A model generated the notes under the pieces. It did not search any database, had not been told where the DNA came from, and worked only from the letters and a program-made list of their open reading frames with translations. 64,000 nucleotides of DNA from Clonostachys chloroleuca (lineage: Eukaryota > Ascomycota > Sordariomycetes > Hypocreales > Bionectriaceae). The translations under genes were made by a program, and so were the position numbers. This document shows positions 1 to 10,900 of the stretch, in pieces (position 1 is the stretch's first letter; the number at the start of each line of letters is the position of its first letter). The stretch is taken from positions 3,410,001-3,474,000 of the forward strand of contig JBANAY010000004.1 in assembly GCA_037952775.1 (NCBI GenBank), in the 5' to 3' direction.

Positions 1-546
1 GGTGGCACCATTGAGAACCGCGTCAGGTTTCCTCTTGAAGTCGTCAAGGCCGTGTCCAATGCCATCGGCGCTGATAAGACCGGCCTCAGGCTGAGCCCAT
101 ACAGCAACTACCTTGGGATGGGAATGGACTTTCCAGTGCCAACATTCCACTACCTCCTCGAAAACTTGAAGCCCCTCGGACTCGCTTATCTAAGTCTTGT
201 GGAGGCACGCATTTCTGGGGACAAGGAATCTTGCTGCGGCAACCAGGCGACAGTTCGCTGGATGGTAGAGTATTGGAACAACACCAGCCCCGTAATCATT
301 GGTGGAGGCTTCACACCCGAGACAGCGCTTTTAGCAGTCGAGGAGACGTACCATTCATTTGACATCATCATTGCTTTTGGCAGGCGATTCATTTCTAACC
401 CAGACTTGGTAAAGAGGGTGCAGACTGGCGAGCCTCTGGTTCGATATGATACGAGCTCATTTTACTTAGTCCAGTCCCCCAAAGGATACACCGACTACCC
501 ATTTAACCAAAAGATTTTAGATGGGAACGTCGTCCGAGTGTTTTAA
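1..546 (+). CDS. Old Yellow Enzyme family NADH:flavin oxidoreductase, C-terminal part (5' end outside window)
   Basis: The gene is open in frame from base 1 (GGTIENRVRF...) and stops at 544-546, so only about the last 181 residues of a roughly 370-400-residue enzyme are present. The fragment covers the end of the TIM barrel: ENR-R-F-LE-V--A, then a GLRLSPYSNY-like strand. It continues with IIGGGFTPE (phosphate-binding region), an FGRRFISNPDL segment matching the family's LGR-FI-NPDL motif, and the tail SPKGYTDYPF typical of fungal members. Family members bind FMN and use NAD(P)H to reduce activated C=C bonds in the cytosol. Substrates range from xenobiotic enones to secondary-metabolite intermediates. 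The catalytic Tyr/His region lies upstream and cannot be inspected. Family assignment is firm; the substrate is unknown. Confidence 0.9.
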   Translation, partial: GGTIENRVRFPLEVVKAVSNAIGADKTGLRLSPYSNYLGMGMDFPVPTFHYLLENLKPLGLAYLSLVEARISGDKESCCGNQATVRWMVEYWNNTSPVIIGGGFTPETALLAVEETYHSFDIIIAFGRRFISNPDLVKRVQTGEPLVRYDTSSFYLVQSPKGYTDYPFNQKILDGNVVRVF

Positions 547-1117
547 GATATGACATTAAGGGGGGTCTCGCAAGTTTTCGTTCGAGCATTCAATGATTAA
601 CGATGGATGAAACTGGTGTCAATTTTGGTAGGAAGTATTCAATATATACGCGAGGTGTGGAATTTGTAAATCGTCCATAATGGGTTTTTCGCTTTCTTCG
701 GAGTTTAGCTTTCTTTTTGATTTCTCGATAGAGGGTAGTTTTATAACATTTGAAGAGATTGATAGTAACATGCGTTGTCCATATTACCACGCTAAGATTG
801 TTCTTCTTCGTTTTCTGAAATCGATATTGAGTAGAAAAAGAGCATTTTCTGTTCGTGATACTGAGTTAGATACTTTCATCTTCTTGGTCCACGAGTCATC
901 CTCATTCGAGTTAATGCTCAAACCAAGTTTAGAAACAGCAAAACCCTTTAGTTACAAGTTCCTCTCCTACTCTCAATACGACATTGCTTTCCCAAATTAT
1001 GTACTTGGTATAAATATGCACGCTTGTTAAAGTCAAACACTTCAAAGCCAATTTTCGATGCTTTGAAACAAATCTGGAGCAAGACAAACCTTCAAGATAT
1101 TCAACTCCACCCGTATT
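547..1117. other. Intergenic, no gene seen
   Basis: This is AT-rich spacer between the OYE stop and the convergent tubby-like gene. A 116-codon open frame at 680-1030 (+) has AT-rich codons unlike the flanking genes and no recognisable motif, so it was not called. Confidence 0.6.
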
Positions 1118-1876
1118 TCAGCTCAAAGGCTCCTGTAGTAAGCGATACCTAAATCTGCCCACCCAATTCCTGTACACATTCCGATCATCGATTAATCGCC
1201 TGTGCAGGTTTGTTAGTCTAGTATCTTTCAGGGTGAGGCTCCTTATATTGCTCACCTCGTACAAAGTCACGATAGTCATCAGAACCATGTATTCAAAGTT
1301 GTCACCCCAGTCCACATTAATCTGAACACTCCCGTAGATTCTAATGCTAAACGTGTGAGTGAAGACGGCAAGAATATTGCTCCCGTCCCCATCCTCCTCG
1401 ATCAGCTTGAAGTTCCGGGCGCTGAGCTGCGACGGGCTCTTGCCATCAATGGCATGGTGGACTGTCCGCTTCCACGCCAGCTTCACGGGGGTGCCGTCCT
1501 TTCTCACTGTGCTCCAGCTGATCTTGGAGTAGTTCCACGTTTCCTTTCGCATATCCTCCCAGAGCACAGCGTCGGGGAAGTTCACGACGTCTCCGAGCCC
1601 GACTTTCCAGCTCCGAGTGAAGAAGGGCTCGTACACGCAGGCGACCGGGGGTGCCGTCTTCTCATCCGGACCGACATGGAGGGTCAGGTGGGGCTTGCTT
1701 CGGTTGAAGACGCTGGAGGAGACGACGTAGGAGGCCGTCTTGCCTTTGGGGCTACTGGGATCCTTGCTGGGCTCAAAAGCGTGAAACTCGTACTTTTTAG
1801 TGAACTTGACCCATGTAAGTGTGTAGCACTTCCGGGCCTGTATCTGGGTATCCGTGTTGGCAGTAACAGTAGCCAT
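1118..1876 (-). CDS. Uncharacterised protein, probable tubby C-terminal-like/LURP-one-like beta-barrel
   Basis: This is an intronless 252-codon frame with GC-rich third positions. The N-terminus is MATVTANTDTQIQARKCYTL. The body alternates short strands with a repeated W..V....P pattern (WKVGLGDVVNFPDAVLW, WNYSKISWSTVRKDG, VKLAWKRTVHH). It then has an ILAVFTHTF strand and a hydrophobic helix (FEYMVLMTIVTLYEVSNIRS) before a basic tail. That order, a strand-rich body closed by one buried helix, resembles the tubby-like/LURP-one fold found in many fungal hypothetical proteins. The assignment rests on pattern, not a diagnostic motif, and no enzymatic residues are evident. It is convergent with the OYE gene. 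It could instead be an unrelated lineage-specific protein. Confidence 0.6.
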   Translation of the reverse strand: MATVTANTDTQIQARKCYTLTWVKFTKKYEFHAFEPSKDPSSPKGKTASYVVSSSVFNRSKPHLTLHVGPDEKTAPPVACVYEPFFTRSWKVGLGDVVNFPDAVLWEDMRKETWNYSKISWSTVRKDGTPVKLAWKRTVHHAIDGKSPSQLSARNFKLIEEDGDGSNILAVFTHTFSIRIYGSVQINVDWGDNFEYMVLMTIVTLYEVSNIRSLTLKDTRLTNLHRRLIDDRNVYRNWVGRFRYRLLQEPLS

Positions 1877-2440
1877 GGGTACATGTAATGAAGAGGACTA
1901 ACTGGTGAATTGATTCTTATGATGATCAAACTCAGATATCTTGCTTTGGACAAAGGCGCCCACAAACAACAGAGATTCAGAATAAATACTCATCAATACG
2001 TGCCTCTAGGCCGCCATGACCAGACTGTTGCTCATCACGCCCGAGCGTCGCGGGATCCCAAGGGAGTTGTCGAGAGCGAGCAATACGACATGGCTCAGCC
2101 GCACACTAACTGCCCCGCCCGATGGCTACGAGTAATGAAGATCGTCAACCATCAATTCACGCGTCTCATTGCATGGCACGACCTGTTGAGTGTACAACGG
2201 TGGCATCGAGCATCACTAAAACCGGTTTTGCATAATGTCGCATGTCCGCCTACGTATGCAATTTTGTGCTCAACTACCAACAGGCCCAACATCCTCAACA
2301 CATAACCTAAATGGGTCAAATATTTAAAATTTGGAAAAGAGATGGGAATACCAAATATATTAAAATGTATCTCCGAGGAGCAGGATCATATAAACAAAGC
2401 GTTTTGAATTTGGCATAGCCGCTCCCAACTCGGACGTTCC

Positions 2441-2504
2441 AAACACTACATCTAGGAAACACTACATCTAGGAAATACTACATCTAGGAAACACTACATC
2501 TAGG
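2441..2504. repeat. Tandem repeat, four 16-bp units
   Basis: Four head-to-tail copies of AAACACTACATCTAGG start at 2441, 2457, 2473 and 2489. Three are identical and the third has C to T at its fourth base. The array ends abruptly at both sides in AT-rich non-coding DNA. It is minisatellite-like with no assigned function. Confidence 0.95.
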
Positions 2505-5170
2505 AATCTTTTATATATCCAGAAATGGCGCAAGTTTTAATTATTCAAGTAGCTATTCCGGAGTGCTTGGTGATGGATGTTGGGTTCCTTGTTGCTCAAT
2601 ACATGTATTTATGGAGAAAAAGTGGCAGTTCAATTCATACGATTCCTTTACTGAGTGAAGTGATAGCCTTCCTTATAGACTAGAACCTAATTACAATCTT
2701 GATCATTCATAGTATCCGCTCAGTTGTTTAAGATTAAACTGCAGTTTAAAGACAGTATTCTCACGAATTGAGAGATGATTACCGTCATATGATGCCTTCG
2801 ATATTTACCTTTAAACATAGTAATCTTGGCAAGAAAGCATCAGACAGATTCATTCGAGCTTCGTGGGGAAAGAAAGAGAGGAAGAAAAAACCAATATTAT
2901 GTACTGAAGACCCGTTACCAAGACGCAGACGCAGGAGTGCTACACACTTACATGGGTCAAATTCATCAGCGAGCCGTAGGCCTCACCCGTTTCTTTTACC
3001 CTACTTTGATGCCAAGGTGTGGCTGGTCGTTGTGAGGAGGTCCTCCGCACACAATACATGGGTTCTGTCCGCTTATACACACCTGAAGCCCTTCAACAAG
3101 TCTTCTACAGGTTGATCCAAGACCTTCTGAATCCTTCGAGTAGACTGGATTGGCCGCCTGTACAGGCAGCCATCTATTAAGTCTACCAACAGCTCCACTC
3201 ACGGAGCCTTGGCATACTGACCAGAGACGCTCGCTTGCTGATCCTCCAGCTGCTGCGAATCCCCCACAGTGGTCTAACTACCTACGCAAAGAATCTCTTC
3301 CCGGAAGCGGCCCCAGCCGTGTGGAGAAAAAAGCCACGGCCGAGGCTGAACAGACCGTGATGGGAAGAGAGTGTCTTGGCAAGACATAAGACATACATAC
3401 ATTCATTTACCCAATATGGCAAACAAACTATTAGCTTGCATGGAGCAGCCTTGCTCTGCCCTGAACGTGCCATCATTTGCCTCGGACTCTATACCTAATA
3501 CACGCTTGCGGCCTGCACCATGCAGCTCATCATCCCCCTCACAACAAGCTCTGCCACGTCCAGTAACCTAAGTTCTAAATATCACAGGGCCCCCTCGCCC
3601 TACTTGCATCCTTAACCTTGCAATTAAGAGGGAAAAAAGCCGAGAATTAAGTTCCTACATGCAGGACACTCCCTGCTCAACTCCCAGGCCGGCTAAAAAA
3701 AGGTCCCCAAGCCTTCAACCAGGGCACGTCGATGGTCAAACCAACATTCCTATTAGCCTGTGACCAGCCAGTTAATGACCACCCACATGCCCTCGCGCAT
3801 GCGCTCCTTCTGTACACCCGAGTCCTGAGTTATGAGCCCTGGCCTCAAGACGGCCTTTGGTGCGTAAGAACGCATTCATGCACGTGCCGACTCGGCAGCC
3901 ACAATTCGTGATCCTGCCGCAGGCCAGTGCCATCGGAAGCTGCACCCATTCCCCCCCCCGTTCTATCTCCGACAGCACACTAGTCTCGCAGTAGCCTGGC
4001 AGAAGAAGCAAATAAAACACTCAACAAGTCTTCATTTCTCTAGCCTCCCCCGCGGGGGTCACTCGGCCAAAAAGCACTGTGGACCAGGAAGATAAAGCAA
4101 AAGCAAAAAACAAGGCAATCCAAGGCTTCTACAGATCAGAGCGCGAGAGTGGAGATCGACGGGTTCTCTGCCTTGGTCGTCCGTCTTAGCTTCGAATCAG
4201 TTGAACCAACGAGACAGGATGCTGACATGCAAGGTGAGAGGCCGGGCTGTAACCACATCACCTAGTGCGGCGCGAGGCTTGCAGTAAGTCGTGCGCTAGG
4301 TTGGCCCCTGCCACGAACGCAAACACAAACAAAGGACTTTGGTCATTAGGATGGAGGGGGGGAGGTGGAAGCTCGGTGAGGAGGCCGTAGCCGAGGGACT
4401 TTCTGGACCAAAAGCCCCGACGGCGGTTGGTTCGACTTTTACTCAAACAGACAAAATACGCGGCCTAAAAATAAACAACCCGCATGAAAATATCGGTGGG
4501 TGCGGATGGTAGAATTGACTACATCGATGGCAATTGGTCTAAGTCACTTTGCTGTAGGGCTTGCATTTGCTAGATGAATACACGTGTTGATCGCGATGCG
4601 ACAGGGAAGACACATCTCTTGCACTACCGACTGTATATAACCCACGTTCCGACTTGCATCGAACATCCTACTGAGAACAAAGGGAGTGGGAATGCAAGGA
4701 ACGAGAACACCGATGCTATGGGACGATCAACCAGCAGGTTCATCCGCCATGAGGCATTAAAATAACAAAAACAAATGGGCGGGGAATGAATGAGAGTGAC
4801 ACTCAAGAAAAAGATTCGGAAGCAGAAATACGCCGAATCTCAAACGCAGAAGAATCAATCGCTATCATGAGTAGTGATGCGGTGGCAAAGAAAAATATGA
4901 CTCGTGAAGAACATGCAAGAAGAAGAAAAATCAGATATCCACCATCTCCTGTATCATGCAAGAGGCAACATCAAATCGGAGGAGAGTCGTAAGCGTGACA
5001 TATAGGGACAAAAGAAAAGAAGAAAAGAAAAGAAAGGCCAAAAATAAGGAGAAAGCAGACGGCAAGGGAGAATGGTGCCGACCAACGCAGAAAGAAATAA
5101 ACGTTTGCAAGTGCCAACCAGCCGGAAGAAATCATAACATCGTTCTCGAGGATCCTTCTAGGCCCCAATG

Positions 5171-5183
5171 CCCCCCCCCCCCC
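5171..5183. repeat. C13 homopolymer
   Basis: An uninterrupted run of 13 C lies about 220 bp downstream of the otubain stop codon on the + strand. Runs like this are prone to length variation and sequencing error. Confidence 0.9.
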
Positions 5184-5400
5184 AGGTACGCCGTAGGCTC
5201 TCAGCCTCTGCTGCCCAAATCAAATTGCCTCCCCCGCCTTATGTATGACTGACTGAACTCAAAGAATATCTAACTTGCGGCCTCGCGTCTCCATAAACAT
5301 CGTCAACTCACCGATGCGCAGGACGCGACGGAAGAGTATTGATCATCAGCAGTCGCCCATGCATAGATGCTCGCACGGGTGATGCGCTATGCTCTGAGCG

Positions 5401-7986
5401 TTATTTCGATTTCTTCCTGGAGCCCATCCGGCCGTCGACATTTTCGTCATCGGGGCTCCATTCCTCCGGGTGAAAGTCAGGGTTCCCAAAGTGTGCCCTA
5501 TTCCACACACTGTTCTTGAACGTGCTCGTCGTTACCTGGAATGTGGGTTCTGGGTATGACCCCTTGCTACCGTCGTATTCAAGCTGCATCGGGCTGAAAC
5601 GTATGGTGCATTCAGGTGAAGGAGGGACCAGTGAAGTCGGTGCAGCCATGATTGCGGGTCTTGTCACTCCCGCCGTTGCTGTCGTGAGTGGCGAAAGCGG
5701 GGTGGACGATTTGGGGAGCGAAGGAGGTGCTGGTGCCACGACCGGCGGCTGTTGAGTGGTAGATTGGGGGGACGGCGTCGTCAAATCGTCACAATACTGT
5801 TGTGCCCAGGGGGGCTGTGACTGCGAAGCAGGCGAGAATGGCTCGCCCAGCGGGTCTGTTGGAGGAGATGCGAGAGGCGAGGCCAGAGGCATCACGGGCC
5901 CTGATGGGGGGCCGAACCCCGGAAGCATGCTGAGCATGCTGAAGTCGCCCGTGGCGAAAGCGCCCAGGTCGGTCTGAGTGCTCATTATGCCACCACCATT
6001 GTCATACGTGTTGACCCTGTGGACCTGAATTGATACCGGGTGCTGCGGTACCTCGACAGGCAGCGGTGGGGCACGATACAAGATGTCGTAGTGCGTGGGA
6101 CGGAACAACAAATAAATGATGGCGCCAAACTGTGATTCATCTTGCTCGTTGGCCTCTTCGGGGAACCGGTATTTGGTAGCATGGGGGCCAGGGCTCCGGT
6201 CGAGATAGAGAATCTCCAAAACAACATTGATGGGCTTCAGGAGGATGTCGACAAGAGCCGTGATACCCAGATGCTCGATTTCCTTATTAGGAATGTCGAC
6301 TGTGCTGCTGCAATAGCCTGGGATACCGCCGGCGTCGGCAATGAATGGGTCGTAGGTCGCAGCATGCATCTTGAGAAACATCCCAGCCAGCATGCGGAAA
6401 TAGTAAATGATGCTCTGTGTCGCCCCATCATCGTTCCACCGTTGAAAAATCAGCTGATGCGCAATACTCGGGTTGCCAATATTGTCCGCGACATCCTGGA
6501 GTAGCGTGAGAGCTTCGTCGGCAAAATCTTCCCAGTACTGGTAGCCGGCAGAGGGGAGCATCTGATTTAGGCCGCGTAACCGGGCCAGTTCACTCTCGAC
6601 CTGGCTTCTGTTGCCAATCTCTATGAGTTTCTCATAGTAGGAGAAGCCAATGGCTGTTATAAGACCAGTCAGTCAGTAATTGATTCATCTCATTCATCTT
6701 GATCTCGATCGAACAGGGGGCTCAATTGGAGAAAAGACGTGGGGGTCGGCAGGAACAATGTGACGAGCCAACGCCGTGAAGCATCTGCCCACGCCGGCCA
6801 GCAACTGAAGCGATATCTGTCCAATCTAAGACGGCCCTAGGGGAGCAAGCCGGGCGGGATGATGCAACGGTGCACACGGGAAAAGGAATTTCGAGACATA
6901 ACGGGAGTGGTGAAGAGAGTGGTAAAGATGCGGGGCCTGTCTCATAATTGACGATCCATCGATGCAGGGATAATTCGCCTACAGATTTCATGCCATTCCA
7001 TGAGGGCACGCCGGAGCTCCGAGAGCTCCCGTGACATGGTGGAGATGAGTGCATTTATTGCGAAGACAGTTGAGTAAATGAGAACGACTTACCCCTCCAA
7101 CCGCAATTGCCGTCACCTTGTATAGGTCGGTAATGCTGGAATGTCTGTGGTAGATTCTGAATGAAGATCAAAGTCAGCGCTGCTGTCTCGCACCCGCGTC
7201 AAGGGTCTTCGGTGTAGGAGGGCACATACATAGGTCTTCTCGACGAAGCTTGCATCAGCTTTCTCATACTCTTGAGTGATGATCGAAGTCGTAGTCTTCT
7301 CGCCAACCAGGGGGCCCTAGATACATGTACAGGGCTGTTAGCTATCTGGTCTGCCTTGGATGGGACGCTTGCGAGCGATAGGTCTGGCAAGTCGCCGCCG
7401 GGAGAGGGAAAGGGGAGCGAATTAGAAAGAGTGGTCGTCCCGAGAGATCAATTGCGCGCGATGCAGTACGTCCGTGCGTGAGGGCCGGTGCGCGTGGGAG
7501 TGGTTTTTTTGTTCTTCAACGAACCTCAAGATTTGGCTGGTAGTCTTTGGCGGCAGCCTGTTGCGCCGCAATGCCATGCGGATCCGAGTCCTCCATCTTG
7601 ATCAATACAGGCGGCTGATGACGCTGCGAGACAATGTGCTGTCGCTGCTGCTGCTGTTGGTGGGGCGGCGGGCGAGAATGGCTCAGAGGCTGCGGTGAGC
7701 TATAGGCGAGACCTCGAGAAGGAACACCAGGCGCAGCGCCAATTCCTGTGGCCCCAAGACCTGGTGCAGCTCCAGCCGTCGTGCCTGCAATGGAGCTGTG
7801 GGCAGGTCCTCCGCTGGGTGGGATATGGAAGCCGAGGTCGAGCCTTTGGCCTAGCAGGCCATAAGACAGCGCCGTGGCGCGCGAAGGCTGAGGCGGGTTC
7901 GAAACGGGCTGTGGCGGCGACGGGAAGGCGTACGGCGTCGATGCGAAGCAGGCGGAGGCGAAGGGCGTGGGTTGAGGCTGGAACAT
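5401..7986 (-). CDS. Otubain-type ubiquitin thioesterase (peptidase C65)
   Basis: This deubiquitinase cleaves isopeptide-linked ubiquitin chains in cytosol and nucleus. Four exons were built by splice sites and frame: 7525-7986, 7230-7316, 7093-7156 and 5401-6653, giving 621 residues. Introns 1-3 have donors GTTCGT, GTATGT and GTAAGT; the last intron is 439 bp. The catalytic core starts with a PLVGEK segment at about residue 156. GDGNC at 197-201 holds catalytic Asp198 and Cys201, and is followed by the conserved helix AIGFSYYEKL. The catalytic His392 sits in LLFRPTHYDILY. All three members of the triad are present. Unlike animal otubains (about 270 residues) it has a 150-residue Q/P-rich N-terminal extension with a short polyQ stretch, and a 230-residue Pro/Ser/Thr-rich C-terminal tail, both probably disordered. 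The start at 7986 is the first ATG of the open frame. Confidence 0.9.
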
Positions 7987-10900
7987 GCCTCCAACTCCAG
8001 TCGCACGCGCGAGGGTCGAGAGCGAGGGAGGAGAGAGGGAATTCGACGGCGACGCGAGGGGAGGAGGAAGAAGAGGTGTTTAGAGTTCAAAAGGCTTGGA
8101 CTGGGAGGTCGTGTTAGTTAGTGGTGAAGGCGGTGGAGTTGTTTTTGGTGCGAGAGGTGAGGTGTGGGTGGCAGTTAGTGGCAATCTGCAGAGTGATCAC
8201 TGGCTTGAGGGTGACCCCGGGAGGGGGTCTGTCCGCTGTAGCGGGGTCAGGACACCAGAGCAGGCCGGTCAGCGGCCGTAGCGTGCGCTAGAGAACAGGT
8301 TTGGGACCGCCTAAGTCCCAGTGCGCGGGAACAATCTACGATGCTCGGAAGCGAGGTCTAGCGCTGTGGGAATCTAGCACTGGCTAGCGGGCTGTAGGTG
8401 ACCTGCTTAGTGACGTGACCCTGCTAGCCTCTAGGTGGGAATTAGTGGATGTGGGGCGACGGTCTTACCCGCTTTGAAATGGAGCCCAATCTTCTGGTCT
8501 CAGTTGGTGGTGCAGCCGTGCTCGCCTGCTCTGCTTGCCGTTTCTGGTGGTGGAGGATGTGGCGTGTCTCTCTTGTGAACCGAATTGACTGAGGCCGTAT
8601 AGGACCGTATGGGAAACAAGATGTTCTGTGGAGGACAATTGTGAGCCGTTCGGAGCCGGAAATCGAGAGGGTAGTCACCCCATGGGAAGATCAGAGCATG
8701 AATGGAGTGCATACCGGGAGGAATCACCTTCCGAATGTTCTGCTGCCAATCACTGCTGGTCGTATCTGCAAATACGTGAAAATGGTATGGCCCTAGTAAC
8801 GTCGACGAATAGCGGAACAAGCATTGGAAGACTGATGATCAGCGTTGGCGTTGAAAGGTGGGCTAATGGCCGGTCGAGGTTATGATAGGTCAACTCGGGC
8901 GAATGCGCGATGTTGGATTGACAAACTCCGGGACTGGGGCGGTCGGCCAAATATTGTAGGTAACTGCAAGCTGTAAGTGACCGGCTAGAATACTAAGTTG
9001 AGATCGACGACGGGCGGGCTAGTGAGGCGACGAGAGGAGGGAAAAGAAAATATATTCCAGAAAGCGCTTGCTCGCTGAGATATGCTGGTGAAGGAAAAGA
9101 AAATAAAAAAAGGCCACTGAGGAAATGGATTGGAGGGCGGCGGGTCCGAATAAAGCAACGGCGAAGGGTGGTGTGATGCGATACTGGGCGAATGACGATG
9201 CCCTAGATGTGTGGATGTAATAATTATATGTATGTAGGTATATAATGCAGTTTCAAATCCCAGCACAGCACATTCCCTGGATCCATGGACCCTCTTTGAT
9301 GGAGATGAGTAAATAAAAACTAAAGGCTGACGATCAGGCCCAGCGCAACGGTTCGAGGTGGTGAGGAGATGACAAGGGACTTCTGTGGTGTGAGGGTGGC
9401 TTGCTTGTTAGTGCAGATGCCAACGACCATGGTCATGGCGATGGCCAGTGCAGCTGATGAAGAACAAGCAGGCCGCAGGTGATGCGGAGGGCGGTGCGGC
9501 CAACAACCAGTAACGGTATCAATAAAAGCAGGGGAGCTCGTGCTTCTTTGCTTGCCTCGCTCGCGTCGAGGGCAGCCAGGGCCAGACGGACCGTGACCGA
9601 GCAAACTGGAAAACTTACCTTGGCGGCCGATAGTGCCAAAGGCGTTGCTCGAAACGAGCGGTGGTTCAATTACTAGTGGGCAATTCGAGACTGGACGGAG
9701 AGGCCAGAGAGAGGAAGAAACGGAAGAGGGAAAGGAAGCGGAGAGTGGGAGAGCAAAGAAGGTTTATGTGATGGCATGGAAGGTAGAAGATGAAGAAGGA
9801 GCGGACGTCGAGCAGGTCATGTATGCCAGCAGCTGGGACGGGTGTGTGCGAAGCTCTTCGCTGTGTCTCGCTCAAGGGGCGGTATGCCCCGTTGGGACAG
9901 CCATTCGCTCTGCTGCACTACAAGGAAGGCTTTGTTTTACTCTGCTCTGATTTGCTCGGCTTGCCTGACTGTGCGTTCACAGGTCGATGATACTTGACAC
10001 CTCTATCTCCGGGTCCTCGAATTGCCGTCTCCTGCCCCATCCTCCAGCCATTACCACCTCAAGCAGCGGCACTCATCTAATAAATCAACACCCAACTGCG
10101 GCTTCCCGTGTACAGAGCTAGCAGGCCCCAGCTTGTTGGGTCGTCACCATAGGGCGCCCTCTTCCTCCCAGTACTGGCCTTGCCCATCTCTGTGCCTCAT
10201 CTCCCCTCATCATCCCGGCCCTTCTGCCCTGGCCCTGACCTGGTGCGTGCTACAAGATACTTGCTTGTGTTACACAACCACCAAGCAGCCACGCCCCTCC
10301 TCCATCTGCTGCCCTCAGTCCCAGTTCCCTGCTTCGGCAGGCAGGCTGGAAATTGGATGCTGTGATTGACAGTCACCCTGCCATCGTGGCCAGCCTTCTG
10401 GGTATATGCCTGGACGGTGGAATGGGCTCTCAGAAGCACTGCCGGTGCTACCTACCCTACCCATCCTAACCCATCTACAACATACATACTAGTAGTACAC
10501 ACATCATGCTGACAGGGACCGGGTGCAAAGATACGATACGATACCCTGCATAGACATACATGATGTTACGACGTAGGAAGAGAAAGGACTTCGCAGAACC
10601 AGGCGGCAATCGCTCACGTTCTTAGTGGATGCTAGTCGTGTAGGAGGCCTTCACACGTAGCCTGGCTGCTCCTCGCGACCATCAATCCCACGGCACTAAG
10701 GCATTAGCCATTCAATTGGACCCAGCCCCAGGCCATGGAGGCCGTGTTATGTAATGCCGGCAGAAGCCAACAAGCAGGGTAATGGAAGAAGGGCAGGGAA
10801 GGGGAGGGGTTAGAATGGGATACCAATGGGAAAAAGAAAAGAGAACCAGTTCCTCGCAGCCATTGACGGTGACCGCCCAACAAGCCTCACACACCAACTC

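Larger units (their letters stand above)
1877..5400. other. 3.5-kb intergenic region without a convincing gene
   Basis: Only short frames (up to 131 codons) are present, with mixed codon use and no recognisable domains. The region holds a 4 x 16-bp tandem repeat (2441-2504), C runs near 3950 and 5171-5183, and a purine-rich stretch at about 4780-5100 on the + strand. Part of the right end is probably the 3' UTR of the otubain gene. Confidence 0.6.

Noticed and set aside
680..1030. 116-codon + strand frame
   Set aside because: AT-rich codons, no motif, and an antisense frame also open over part of it.
1355..1888. 177-codon + strand frame
   Set aside because: Antisense shadow of the 1118-1876 gene.
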